Shown here: positions 24,872 through 33,648 of the stretch, in pieces
Numbering within the stretch: position 1 is the first letter of the stretch
Layout of the letters: each line of letters starts with the position of its first letter
Source of the DNA: Bacteroidota bacterium
Lineage (GTDB): Bacteria > Bacteroidota > Bacteroidia > JABEUT01
Assembly (NCBI GenBank): GCA_013289475.1
Contig: JABCZW010000008.1
Span: 1-59,651, forward strand
Reading direction: 5' to 3'
Length of the DNA stretch: 59,651 bases
The notes under the pieces: generated by a model
Database searches by the model: none
What the model saw: only the letters and a program-made list of their open reading frames with translations
Told to the model about the DNA's origin: nothing
Position numbers and translations under genes: made by a program

Positions 24872-25839
24872 TTGATTTTTTTAATGCTAACATCTACAAA
24901 ATCGTTCAATTTGTGGAGTTCGAGTATAGTTGTTCTGCCATCTTCACTATCGTGATACATGGGTACAAATTTCTTATGAAACAGTATTTCGTTATATGTG
25001 TAAGAAGTACGTTTTTGTACAGTACTTGAGAATATCTCATCAAAACCACGTACAAGCACATAAAGTTCAATATCTGAATTCTTCATATCATCTTCAGTAA
25101 ATCCGTGCAAAGGGCTTTTTTCATCAATGGGGTGAACAATGGTCCAGTTCATGGCAAGGCTGTCAATTTTGCTGCGCTCCAAATCAAGTCTATAAAACTT
25201 ATATACCTGCTTACCATCTTCATTAACAGTCATACCAAGGGTTATTACAATTTCAACATCCGTAAGTGCATGCTTCTCTTTATACTGTACAAGGCGGAAC
25301 ATTAATGCTGTATGCCCATGGAAAGGACTTATCAAAGCATTTTCGCTAAAAACAAGGTATGAATCAGGCTTAGCAAAGCGTCCGTATATTAAACCTGTAG
25401 CAATAGCAAATGACAGAAAACCTGTAAGTGCCTCGAGCGATGAAATGATGTTTGCTGCATCACCAACAGGATTAATACGCCCATAGCCCAACGTAGTAAA
25501 TGTTTGTGTACTGAAATAAAATACTTCTTTAAAATGATTCCACATTGAACCATCCATCATGCCTTGCAATTGATCTAAACCAATAATAAAATATATTCCT
25601 GCAAATACAAGGCTTATACTAAAGTAAAAAGCAAGAATAACAACAATGAATTTCCATAAAGGCATGGTGAGCATGGCCTGGAATATGCTAAGCTTGGTGA
25701 ATCTATCAACTCCTTCGCGGCGCACGTTCATTGTTCCGTCTTTGTTTACGGAACGACCACCCTGGTTATTGGCATTGGTGCCAAAACCAGTGTCCTTATT
25801 CTCTTTCGATGAAATATGTAAATGCCTGTTATTTGCCAT
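24868..25839 (-). CDS. Inward-rectifier potassium channel (KirBac type)
   Basis: 323 residues. The pore has two helices (about 62-87 and 131-152) with the pore loop and selectivity filter TLGYG at 116-120. The rest is the cytoplasmic immunoglobulin-like Kir domain (FSENALISPFHGHTALMFRL, then 'IVHPIDEKSPLHGFTEDD'). KirBac channels are tetrameric K+ channels gated by lipids and ligands. About 45 N-terminal residues before the slide helix are polar. The gene is single, 4 bases overlapping its convergent neighbour, and 12 bases after pyrF on the same strand. Confidence 0.95.
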   Translation of the reverse strand: MANNRHLHISSKENKDTGFGTNANNQGGRSVNKDGTMNVRREGVDRFTKLSIFQAMLTMPLWKFIVVILAFYFSISLVFAGIYFIIGLDQLQGMMDGSMWNHFKEVFYFSTQTFTTLGYGRINPVGDAANIISSLEALTGFLSFAIATGLIYGRFAKPDSYLVFSENALISPFHGHTALMFRLVQYKEKHALTDVEIVITLGMTVNEDGKQVYKFYRLDLERSKIDSLAMNWTIVHPIDEKSPLHGFTEDDMKNSDIELYVLVRGFDEIFSSTVQKRTSYTYNEILFHKKFVPMYHDSEDGRTTILELHKLNDFVDVSIKKIN

Positions 25840-25851
25840 TGCTCAAAAAAA

Positions 25852-26667
25852 CTAGAACCCTGTTTCCATTTGTTTTTTCAGCCTCAGGGCTTCTTCGCGG
25901 GCCTTTGTGGCAAAGTCTTTCCCGTTACTTGCATAAAGTATACTGCGCGATGCGTTTATAAGAAGTCCGCCTTCGTCAGTGGCTCCATTTTTTACTACTT
26001 CAGCCATATCGCCTGCCTGTGCACCAACGCCGGGTACTAAAAAGAAATGTTCTGGTAATATTTTGCGGATACTGCTTAACGATGCTGCCTGTGTAGCGCC
26101 AATAACATACATGGTATTGTCGGCAGTACCCCATTGACACGATGTTTTAAGTACTTGTTCGTATACATAACTTCCATCCTGCAATTTCTGCATCTGGAAG
26201 TCTTTAGAGCCTTCGTTAGATGTTAAACCTAATAAAATACTCCACTTGCCTTTATAATCAAGAAAAGGAGTAATAGAATCTTTACCCATATAAGGTGAAA
26301 GAGTTACTGCATCAACATCTAAATCTTTAAAAAATGCCTCGGCATACATAGCTGCAGTATTACCAATATCACCACGCTTGGCGTCGGCAATTACAAAACT
26401 GTTTTCAGGTAAAAGATCTATGGTTTTCCTTAATACATCCCATCCCTCTGTACCCATAGCTTCATAAAAGGCCAGATTTAGCTTATATGACACACATATA
26501 TCATGCGTCTCTTCAATTATACTTTCATTAAACTCAACCACCGAAGCAGGGGTTTTAGGAAAATGGGAAGGAAGCTTATTAATATCCGTATCAAGCCCTA
26601 CACAAAGGAAGGTCTTCTTTTGATGAATTAAGGCACTAAGTTGAGTGCGGGTTAAAAATCGCTTCAT
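25852..26667 (-). CDS. pyrF: Orotidine 5'-phosphate decarboxylase, type 2
   Basis: 271 residues, the longer bacterial type 2 form. The catalytic DAKRGD motif is at residues 95-100 and the phosphate-binding GVGAQAGD near the C-terminus. It converts OMP to UMP, the last step of de novo pyrimidine synthesis, in the cytoplasm. The start codon shares one base with the stop of prfA (26667), so it is translated by coupling from prfA. Confidence 0.97.
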   Translation of the reverse strand: MKRFLTRTQLSALIHQKKTFLCVGLDTDINKLPSHFPKTPASVVEFNESIIEETHDICVSYKLNLAFYEAMGTEGWDVLRKTIDLLPENSFVIADAKRGDIGNTAAMYAEAFFKDLDVDAVTLSPYMGKDSITPFLDYKGKWSILLGLTSNEGSKDFQMQKLQDGSYVYEQVLKTSCQWGTADNTMYVIGATQAASLSSIRKILPEHFFLVPGVGAQAGDMAEVVKNGATDEGGLLINASRSILYASNGKDFATKAREEALRLKKQMETGF

Positions 26668-27746
26668 TAAACAGCAGCGGTATAACCCTCTTTAAGGCGC
26701 TCTGTATTTTCTGCCACTTGCAGGGCATCTAATATCTCCTGTATATCGCCATTGAGGAATGTTTGCAAATTATGTGCCGTATAACCTATACGGTGGTCGG
26801 TAATACGGCTTTGAGGGAAATTGTAAGTACGTATCTTGGCAGAACGGTCGCCACTCGATACAAGGCTCTTACGCTTTGCAAGATCTGAACTTCTTCTCTT
26901 TTCTAATTCTACTTCATACAAACGGGTACGTAATACCGATAATGCCTTTTCGTAATTCTTGATCTGCGAGCGCTCATCCTGACATTGGGCTATAATACCT
27001 GTTGGCACGTGGGTAAGCCTTACAGCAGAGTAGGTAGTATTTACAGACTGTCCACCGTGGCCACCCGCGCAAAATGTATCTTTACGTATATCTGATTCTT
27101 TTACTTCAATATCTAATTCATCAGCTTCGGGCATAACAATTACTGTAGCAGCAGATGTATGTACCCTGCCTTGTGTTTCGGTATTTGGTACCCTTTGCAC
27201 ACGGTGTACCCCGGCTTCATATTTCAATACGCCATATACTCCGTCGCCTTTAACTTCAAATATTATTTCCTTATATCCGCCCGAAGTACCTTCTGAAAAA
27301 CCTACCATTTCAAGCTTCCATTTTCTTGTTTCACAATAGTGGGCATACATACGAAAAAGGTCGCCTGCAAATAATGAGGCCTCATCGCCTCCTGTTCCGG
27401 CGCGTATTTCAACAATACAATCCTTAGCATCTTCCGGGTCTTTAGGAGTAAGCATTATCTTTAATTCCTCTTCCATTTTTACCTGTTGCAAGGTAAGTTC
27501 TTCCAGTTCAGCCCTTGCCATATCCTTCAATTCCTCGTCTTTTTCTTTAAATAATATATCCTTCGACGATTGAATATTTCCCATTATATTCCTATACTCA
27601 CTAATGGCAGTACATATTTTAGTCAAGCCCTTATATTCTTTATTTAACTTGGCATAAAGCTTGTTGTCTGAAAAAGTCTCAGGTTCAGATAGTTGTTGTT
27701 CTAACTGCTTATACCGATTTACTATATCTTCTAACTTCTCGAGCAT
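26667..27746 (-). CDS. prfA: Peptide chain release factor 1
   Basis: 359 residues. The GGQ motif that triggers peptidyl-tRNA hydrolysis is at 231-233 and a PxT-type stop-codon recognition motif (P187-N188-T189) marks it as RF1 (UAA/UAG) rather than RF2. The residues before GGQ read AGGH rather than the common SSGA/SSGP. Fused by a one-base overlap to pyrF downstream. Confidence 0.97.
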   Translation of the reverse strand: MLEKLEDIVNRYKQLEQQLSEPETFSDNKLYAKLNKEYKGLTKICTAISEYRNIMGNIQSSKDILFKEKDEELKDMARAELEELTLQQVKMEEELKIMLTPKDPEDAKDCIVEIRAGTGGDEASLFAGDLFRMYAHYCETRKWKLEMVGFSEGTSGGYKEIIFEVKGDGVYGVLKYEAGVHRVQRVPNTETQGRVHTSAATVIVMPEADELDIEVKESDIRKDTFCAGGHGGQSVNTTYSAVRLTHVPTGIIAQCQDERSQIKNYEKALSVLRTRLYEVELEKRRSSDLAKRKSLVSSGDRSAKIRTYNFPQSRITDHRIGYTAHNLQTFLNGDIQEILDALQVAENTERLKEGYTAAV

Positions 27747-27822
27747 TGTATTTTCGTAAAAATTCCTGCAAAGATACGCTTTTTTAAGGGAATAAACTGA
27801 AAATGGAGGTGGAAGTTAACAG

Positions 27823-29919
27823 CTATTGAATAACCACCTTGCCAATAGAAATGGGCACTTCTTTTTCAGTAATAATCTTATACAGATAAATCCCCTTAGG
27901 TTGATTACTTAAATCTATATTGTAGTCTTGCTGTGCCTGGTTTAGAGTTCTTGTGTAAACTTCTTGCCCTAGTACATCATATATTTTCAGTACAACATTA
28001 CTCGTAAGGTCTTTTGCTATAAATGTAAATTTTCCAGTATTCGGGTTAGGGTAGATAGTTATTGAACTAAAATCGGAAACGGGTTCAATACCAGCAATAG
28101 CACTACAAGTACTATCGAAGCAGTTTGCTATTGGTATGCTAACTACACTAACAAAGCCATTACCGCATGCAAACAATAAACCTGCGCCGTTTAGTTTAAG
28201 GTCATATATAGCCGCCGTAAGCGAAATGCTTGACTTTAATACAAGCGTGGAGTCATATGCCTGCACTGTCGAACCATTACCTATGTATATATCTCCCCAA
28301 CAATTAATAGCAATACCACCCCAATTAAAATAAGTACCTGATACAGGAATACTATCCACATACGTTCCATTTGATGGCCTCCATTTTCTGAGAAGACCAC
28401 CATCATAGGTAAGCAGCATGTTTTTGTATACTGCCATTCCGTTAAATCCATTACCAGCATAATAACCACTTCCGGCATTAGGGTAGTATGGCATGGAAGA
28501 TACTTCTTTAAAGCTATGTCGGTCAGGCCTGATGTATGCAACCGGGCTCAAGGACGGTAGAGAAAGTTTTAGCATTACATTATCAAATATCGCAGTTGTT
28601 AGGCCGCCTACCGGATTTGTTGTTGCCATATAAGCATTACCCAATCCATCTAAAGCGAGTAATGCCATATCGTGATATGAATCGGTAGCACCCAGGGCAT
28701 TTACAATTGAAAGCGAAGTTAATGAGGTATCAATAACAGCAGTTTGTGCTACTTTATTATTGGGGTTACCACCACCAATCACTATAATATTATTGCAATA
28801 ATCAAAACCGATGCGCCACATCTCCATTAAATTCGGATCGCCATTAAAGAACCCTGTTTGGCTGCCTACTGTATTTACCTTAACAATCTGGCAGCCTGTA
28901 ACGCTTGCATCAGCTCCTTCAGAAAAATAAGCTGTACCTGTGCGACGATCAACAGTAAGGCCACCATAATAACAATAACCACCAATTCTATCAGAAAACG
29001 GTGCATTATATGTCCATTGCATTACACCGGCATTATTGTATTTACATATCTGGTAATCTCCGGCATCACCCCCGCCAGATACATACACATTCCCTGCATT
29101 ATCAAAACCAAGGTCGTATGCATTATTATTCCCTGTAAATGCAGTCGATGTGGTCCAGGGATCAATAATAAGCAACTGGCTTTTATCATAGCTTCCCACG
29201 TTAATAGAGACACAGTTACCACTTACTTTAAATGCAGAACTCACATTGGGATTAATTGCCAGTGGTTTGTTAACATTAAAAGTGGCAAATGGAGAAACGA
29301 TTGTTATATTTTCATCACTTAGTTTTACTATTGCGCCATTGTACTTCATTTTAAATACTGAAAGATCCGCGCCGGGCTGCACAATTACATCATATTCAAT
29401 TCCACCCTTATCAGGAAAGTAAAACATAACATCAATACCTTTATAAAGATTATGGTATATAAGCTGACTCCAGGCATTGGCTTTAATACCGCTTCGGCCC
29501 AATTTATCATTGGGGTTTGAAAATGTATAGTAGTTATCGAGTTGATTATGCACTTCAACTTGCGGGTTGGCATTAGCACCTTCCCAGCTTATATTAAAAC
29601 TATATGGAACAAGCTTCACATTTGGCCGATCGGTCTCTTTGTTGTCTTTGTAATCATTATCTGTAACTAAGCTATCATAAGTAAATACCAGTGATGATGT
29701 AGTAAAATAGAGCTTTACTCTGCCTTTTTCAGTGTAATAAAGGATAGGCTTTTGTACTTCATTAATCACATTTTGGGAAAACTGCCCTTTATTTTCAATA
29801 AAACCATATTGTTCAAATGGTTTCTTGGCAGTCCAGTTAATTACACCTGAATTTTGTTGCGAATATGCCGTAATACAAAAACTTAAGGTAATAAGGAAAC
29901 AAGTTGAATATTTTTTCAT
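27823..29919 (-). CDS. T9SS-exported protein with DUF7948-type N-terminal domain
   Basis: 698 residues with a signal peptide ending AYSQ (about residue 20). The 'FIENKGQFSQNV' opening and 'GIDVMFYFPDKGGIEYDVIV' belong to the DUF7948/SBBP-type domain common in Bacteroidota surface proteins. A beta-propeller-like region with 'DLGFDNAGNVYVSGGGDAG' repeats follows, then a type A sorting domain from about residue 617 (IYPNPNTGKFTFI; 'LSNQPKGIYLYKIITEK'). It is predicted to go through T9SS to the surface. Function unknown. Confidence 0.85.
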   Translation of the reverse strand: MKKYSTCFLITLSFCITAYSQQNSGVINWTAKKPFEQYGFIENKGQFSQNVINEVQKPILYYTEKGRVKLYFTTSSLVFTYDSLVTDNDYKDNKETDRPNVKLVPYSFNISWEGANANPQVEVHNQLDNYYTFSNPNDKLGRSGIKANAWSQLIYHNLYKGIDVMFYFPDKGGIEYDVIVQPGADLSVFKMKYNGAIVKLSDENITIVSPFATFNVNKPLAINPNVSSAFKVSGNCVSINVGSYDKSQLLIIDPWTTSTAFTGNNNAYDLGFDNAGNVYVSGGGDAGDYQICKYNNAGVMQWTYNAPFSDRIGGYCYYGGLTVDRRTGTAYFSEGADASVTGCQIVKVNTVGSQTGFFNGDPNLMEMWRIGFDYCNNIIVIGGGNPNNKVAQTAVIDTSLTSLSIVNALGATDSYHDMALLALDGLGNAYMATTNPVGGLTTAIFDNVMLKLSLPSLSPVAYIRPDRHSFKEVSSMPYYPNAGSGYYAGNGFNGMAVYKNMLLTYDGGLLRKWRPSNGTYVDSIPVSGTYFNWGGIAINCWGDIYIGNGSTVQAYDSTLVLKSSISLTAAIYDLKLNGAGLLFACGNGFVSVVSIPIANCFDSTCSAIAGIEPVSDFSSITIYPNPNTGKFTFIAKDLTSNVVLKIYDVLGQEVYTRTLNQAQQDYNIDLSNQPKGIYLYKIITEKEVPISIGKVVIQ

Positions 29920-29972
29920 GAAGTGGTTATTTCTTACAAATATATGAAAAACCGATTGGATATGTAAATTAA

Positions 29973-31163
29973 TCAGGCATACTCAAACACCCCATGCTTA
30001 CCTGAAATGGTAAGTTTTTTACCACCATGTTTTTCAACACGGCCAATAACCTGGGCATCTATATTGTATTTAGCGGCAACAGCAATAATATGCTGTGCAG
30101 CTTCGGCAGGCACGTAAAGTTCCATGCGATGGCCCATATTAAATACCTTATACATCTCTTCCCAGTTAGTGCCCGAGTTTTGCTGTATTATATTGAATAC
30201 CGGAGGAGTATCGAAAAGATTATCTTTTATAATGTGCAAGTCATTTATAAAATGCAACACCTTGGTTTGTCCACCACCAGAGCAATGTATGGCTGCATGT
30301 ATATGCGGACGATAACTTCTGTAAATCTCCTGCATTAGTGGGAAATATGTACGGGTAGGGGAGAGTAATAACTTTCCGATATCGGTATTATACTTTTTAT
30401 CACGCCACTCAACCATTACTTTCTCTGTGAGCTTCTTTTTGCCACAATACACTAAATAGCCAGGCAATGCCGGATCGTATGATTCTTTATACTGGGCAGC
30501 ATAACTATGGTCGAGTGTATCGTGGCGGGCAGAAGTAAGGCCATTGCTGCCCATGCCGCTATTATAGGTTTCTTCGTATGTAGCCTGGCCAAAAGAAGCA
30601 AAGCCGACAATCACATCTCCATCACGTATTTTATCGGCACTCACTACATTACTGCGCCTCATGCGGCAAACAAGGGTAGAGTCAACAATAATTGTCCTTA
30701 CCAGATCACCCACGTCAGCAGTTTCTCCACCGGTAGATATTATATTAATATTGTGTTTGCGCAGCATAGCCAGAAAATCTTCAGTGCCATTTATCAATGC
30801 ACCAATAATATCGCCATTAATTAAATTTTTATTTCTGCCAATAGTAGATGAAAGCAACATGTTATCGGTAGCACCTGCACAAAGCAAATCATCGGTATTC
30901 ATTACTATGGCATCTTGCGAAATGCCTTTCCATACCGACATATCGCCCGTTTCTTTCCAATACAAATATGCTAAAGATGATTTGGTACCGGCACCATCGG
31001 CATGCATTATAACACAATATTCAGGGTCGCTGGCAAGATAATCGGGAACTATTTTACAAAATGCTTTCGGAAAGAGGCCTTTATCTATTTTGGCTATGGC
31101 TTTGTGCACATCTTCTTTTGAAGATGAAACGCCGCGCTGACCATATATGGTATTATCTGCCAT
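29973..31163 (-). CDS. purM: PurM-like phosphoribosylformylglycinamidine cyclo-ligase
   Basis: About 396 residues from the ATG at 31163; the frame is open to a TTG at 31175, but the ATG is preferred. AIR synthase-related motifs are present: 'MHADGAGTKSSLAYLYW', 'TDDLLCAGATDNMLLSSTIG', 'ISTGGETADVGDLV' and, in the C-terminal half, 'AIHCSGGGQTKVLHF' and 'FNMGHRMELY'. PurM closes FGAM to AIR with ATP in purine synthesis. At nearly 400 residues it is longer than the common 340-residue form and resembles the Bacteroidota variety. No other pur genes are nearby. Confidence 0.88.
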   Translation of the reverse strand: MADNTIYGQRGVSSSKEDVHKAIAKIDKGLFPKAFCKIVPDYLASDPEYCVIMHADGAGTKSSLAYLYWKETGDMSVWKGISQDAIVMNTDDLLCAGATDNMLLSSTIGRNKNLINGDIIGALINGTEDFLAMLRKHNINIISTGGETADVGDLVRTIIVDSTLVCRMRRSNVVSADKIRDGDVIVGFASFGQATYEETYNSGMGSNGLTSARHDTLDHSYAAQYKESYDPALPGYLVYCGKKKLTEKVMVEWRDKKYNTDIGKLLLSPTRTYFPLMQEIYRSYRPHIHAAIHCSGGGQTKVLHFINDLHIIKDNLFDTPPVFNIIQQNSGTNWEEMYKVFNMGHRMELYVPAEAAQHIIAVAAKYNIDAQVIGRVEKHGGKKLTISGKHGVFEYA

Positions 31164-31240
31164 TTTGTGCTGCAAAAATAGTACTTATAGTTCAGGCTAT
31201 TGAATAAAGATTTCCACAATGAACATCCATAGTGTTCGTA

Positions 31241-31326
31241 AGCCCCAAACCCCTAAAGGGGCTTTAAAGACAAAGCCTGATAAAGTATTTTTAAAATAAT
31301 ATCAAAACCCTTTAGGGGTATGGGGT
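31241..31326. repeat. REP-like inverted pair built on CCCCTAAAGGGG
   Basis: GCCCCAAACCCCTAAAGGGG (31242-31261) and a facing copy at 31305-31326 (CCCTTTAGGGGTATGGGGTA) are inverted versions of one roughly 22-base unit. Such units are common short intergenic elements in Bacteroidota genomes. The pair can fold into one long hairpin. Confidence 0.6.
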
Positions 31327-31332
31327 AAAATA

Positions 31333-31363
31333 AAAAAGCCCGAACTTATGTTCGGGCTTTTTT
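31333..31363 (-). terminator. Terminator of the PorE-like gene
   Basis: AAAAAGCCCGAAC and GTTCGGGCTTTTT arms with a 4-base loop. In minus-strand sense it lies 20 bases after the stop of the gene at 31384. Confidence 0.85.
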
Positions 31364-31383
31364 ATTGATATTAAAACTACCTA

Positions 31384-33576
31384 TTAGTTTTTCTTGTAAA
31401 TAGTTCCTTCGTTGCCTTGCGGAACCATTGGTCCATGTGGCTGGTTAGGAGTATTATTATTCGGCCCATGAGGAGCCGGTTGTTGCTGTTGAACTTCTGT
31501 AGAATCATGGTGCTCTTCACCCTGACCAGATATCTTAGCAGCCTTAACAGCTTCCATCTTCAAGCTATCCATATGGGTCATTACATGTCCTTTAGGTACA
31601 TAAGTGAAACTTAATACCCTGAACTCTGTACGACGGTTAGTCTGATAAGCGGCATCCTTTTCTTCCTTGGTTTTCATTTTTGCTATAGCAGCAGTGCTGA
31701 TAAGAGGCACAGAGAACCACCATCCTTTAGCCTTTAGCCTTGCTGAGTCAATACCCTGAGATATCAGATATTCTACGCAAGCCTGTGCACGGGCTTGTGA
31801 AAGTGGCTTGTTATGGCCTACAGAACCTTGCTGGTCAGTGTGTGCGTCGAGCTGAATTGTAATAGTAGGGTTATCATTTAATAGCTTCACCAGGTAATTA
31901 AGTGAATCCTTTGAATTTGCAGTCAACTCAGCTTTATCCAAAGCATATTCCACTTTTGGGAAACGCATACCACCAACAGGTTTTTCAAGAATAAAATCTT
32001 CAACCCAGGTTTTTGATTCAGTAACATTTACAGTACTTACAGTAGCTTTTACAGTGCTGGCTAAGTATAAAAGGTCGGTACCATCGGCAGAAAGTATATA
32101 AGAACTGCTGGCTTTAACATAACGATCAGTTGGGCCTTTCGCGGCAAAGAAGTAGTGTCCACCTGTATCTGTTTTTAATGCAGAAATAGTACCATCAGAA
32201 CCAACCATGGTTACAGTAGCGCTTCTAATAGGCTTCATCGTCTTTTTATCGCGTACAGTACCGGTAATAGCAAACAGTAGCGGAGGAAGGTTAAATGAGT
32301 AAATATCATCACTTCCTTTACCACCTAAACGGTTAGAAGTAAAATAACCTCTTTCTTTAGTTCCTTCAAAAATAATACCAAAGTCATCAGCTTCAGAATT
32401 AATAGGGTATTGCATGTTTTCAACTTTACCCCATTTATCAGTTCCAAGTTTGGCAGCTTTATAAATATCTAAACCACCCATGCCAGGGTACCCGTCAGAT
32501 GAGAAATAAAGGGTTCCATCCTGGTGCATGTAAGGATATACTTCGTTTCCGGGGGTATTAATATCAGGACCAAGGTTAACCGGTGTACCCCATTCTTTTG
32601 TTTTCTTATCAAAATGGCACATCCAGATGTCTTTCCCTCCGTAACCACCTGCCATGTCAGATGCGAAGAAAAGCTCCTGATCATCTTGTGAAAGGGTAGG
32701 GTGGCCATAAGTAACAGTATCACTCTGGAAAGCAAGCATTACCGGGTCTCCCCATGTATTACCTTTTCTTTCAGTCATCCATATCTGGCAATGCACACCT
32801 TTGTTCTTAACTACACTGCAACGTGTAAAGTACATGGCCTTAAAACCATGATCAAAACAAACAGGGCCTTCATTATCTTCGGTATTAACAGGCGCAGGCA
32901 GGTTAACCGGTGCACTCCATTTACCGTTCTTGTCCATTTTAGAATCAAAAATATCAGCAAAAGCCTCACCTATATTACCGTCTATCTTATCACCTGTACC
33001 ACCCGGGCGGGTAGACACGAAGTACAATTCATCATATCTTTTATCAGCAAAACAAGGAGAATAATCGCGGTTTTTACTGTTGATCTGCGCCATATCTGTT
33101 ACAACGTAACGGGTAGGGTTGTTCTTCCACTGCGAAGCCTGTTGGCAGGAAAGTATTCCCTGATCAGCCATTTTATTGGAAGGGACTTTATCTTTATAAA
33201 GTTTATAATTAACCAATGCATCATCGTAATTACCCAATTGCCTTTGTGCATCAGCAAGATAAAGAAGATCATTATCATCGGGGTAGTTAGCTTTTACAGC
33301 TTTTTGATACCACTGCACTTCCTGCTTGGCATCTGCCATCATACGGTAGCATTCAGCTATCTGAAATAATATACGGGCTTTCTTAGCCTTATCTACACTT
33401 TTCTCACCAGTCAAATCGGTATAAGCCTTTTTATAAAGCTCTATAGCGTCAAAATAACGCATGTTTTTGAAATCATGATCGGCATCTTTTAGCGCGTTCT
33501 TCTGTGCAAAAGTAGTAGTTGACAATAGTAGGAAACTAATACACAAACAATAGAAAAATGTCGTTTTTCTTCTCAT
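31384..33576 (-). CDS. PorE-like OmpA-family protein (TPR-PD40-CRD-OmpA)
   Basis: 730 residues. Order of parts: signal peptide (to about 25), TPR-like helices (about 26-150), a WD40/PD40-type propeller (about 165-435; 'PTLSQDDQELFFASDMAGG', 'DGTLYFSSDGYPGMGGLDI'), a carboxypeptidase-regulatory-like fold (about 437-530) and an OmpA peptidoglycan-binding domain (about 545-660) that keeps its Asp (AHTD) and Arg (SQAR). A proline/asparagine-rich tail follows. This architecture is that of PorE, the T9SS protein that anchors the machine to peptidoglycan. Close relatives of its C-terminal half occur in genes 38147-40818. Confidence 0.83.
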   Translation of the reverse strand: MRRKTTFFYCLCISFLLLSTTTFAQKNALKDADHDFKNMRYFDAIELYKKAYTDLTGEKSVDKAKKARILFQIAECYRMMADAKQEVQWYQKAVKANYPDDNDLLYLADAQRQLGNYDDALVNYKLYKDKVPSNKMADQGILSCQQASQWKNNPTRYVVTDMAQINSKNRDYSPCFADKRYDELYFVSTRPGGTGDKIDGNIGEAFADIFDSKMDKNGKWSAPVNLPAPVNTEDNEGPVCFDHGFKAMYFTRCSVVKNKGVHCQIWMTERKGNTWGDPVMLAFQSDTVTYGHPTLSQDDQELFFASDMAGGYGGKDIWMCHFDKKTKEWGTPVNLGPDINTPGNEVYPYMHQDGTLYFSSDGYPGMGGLDIYKAAKLGTDKWGKVENMQYPINSEADDFGIIFEGTKERGYFTSNRLGGKGSDDIYSFNLPPLLFAITGTVRDKKTMKPIRSATVTMVGSDGTISALKTDTGGHYFFAAKGPTDRYVKASSSYILSADGTDLLYLASTVKATVSTVNVTESKTWVEDFILEKPVGGMRFPKVEYALDKAELTANSKDSLNYLVKLLNDNPTITIQLDAHTDQQGSVGHNKPLSQARAQACVEYLISQGIDSARLKAKGWWFSVPLISTAAIAKMKTKEEKDAAYQTNRRTEFRVLSFTYVPKGHVMTHMDSLKMEAVKAAKISGQGEEHHDSTEVQQQQPAPHGPNNNTPNQPHGPMVPQGNEGTIYKKN

Positions 33577-33648
33577 AATTGGATTCTATTTATTTTTTCG
33601 GGTGCTAAGATATAAACAATTTCTTAAGTCAAAAGGTCTTTATTTCAT

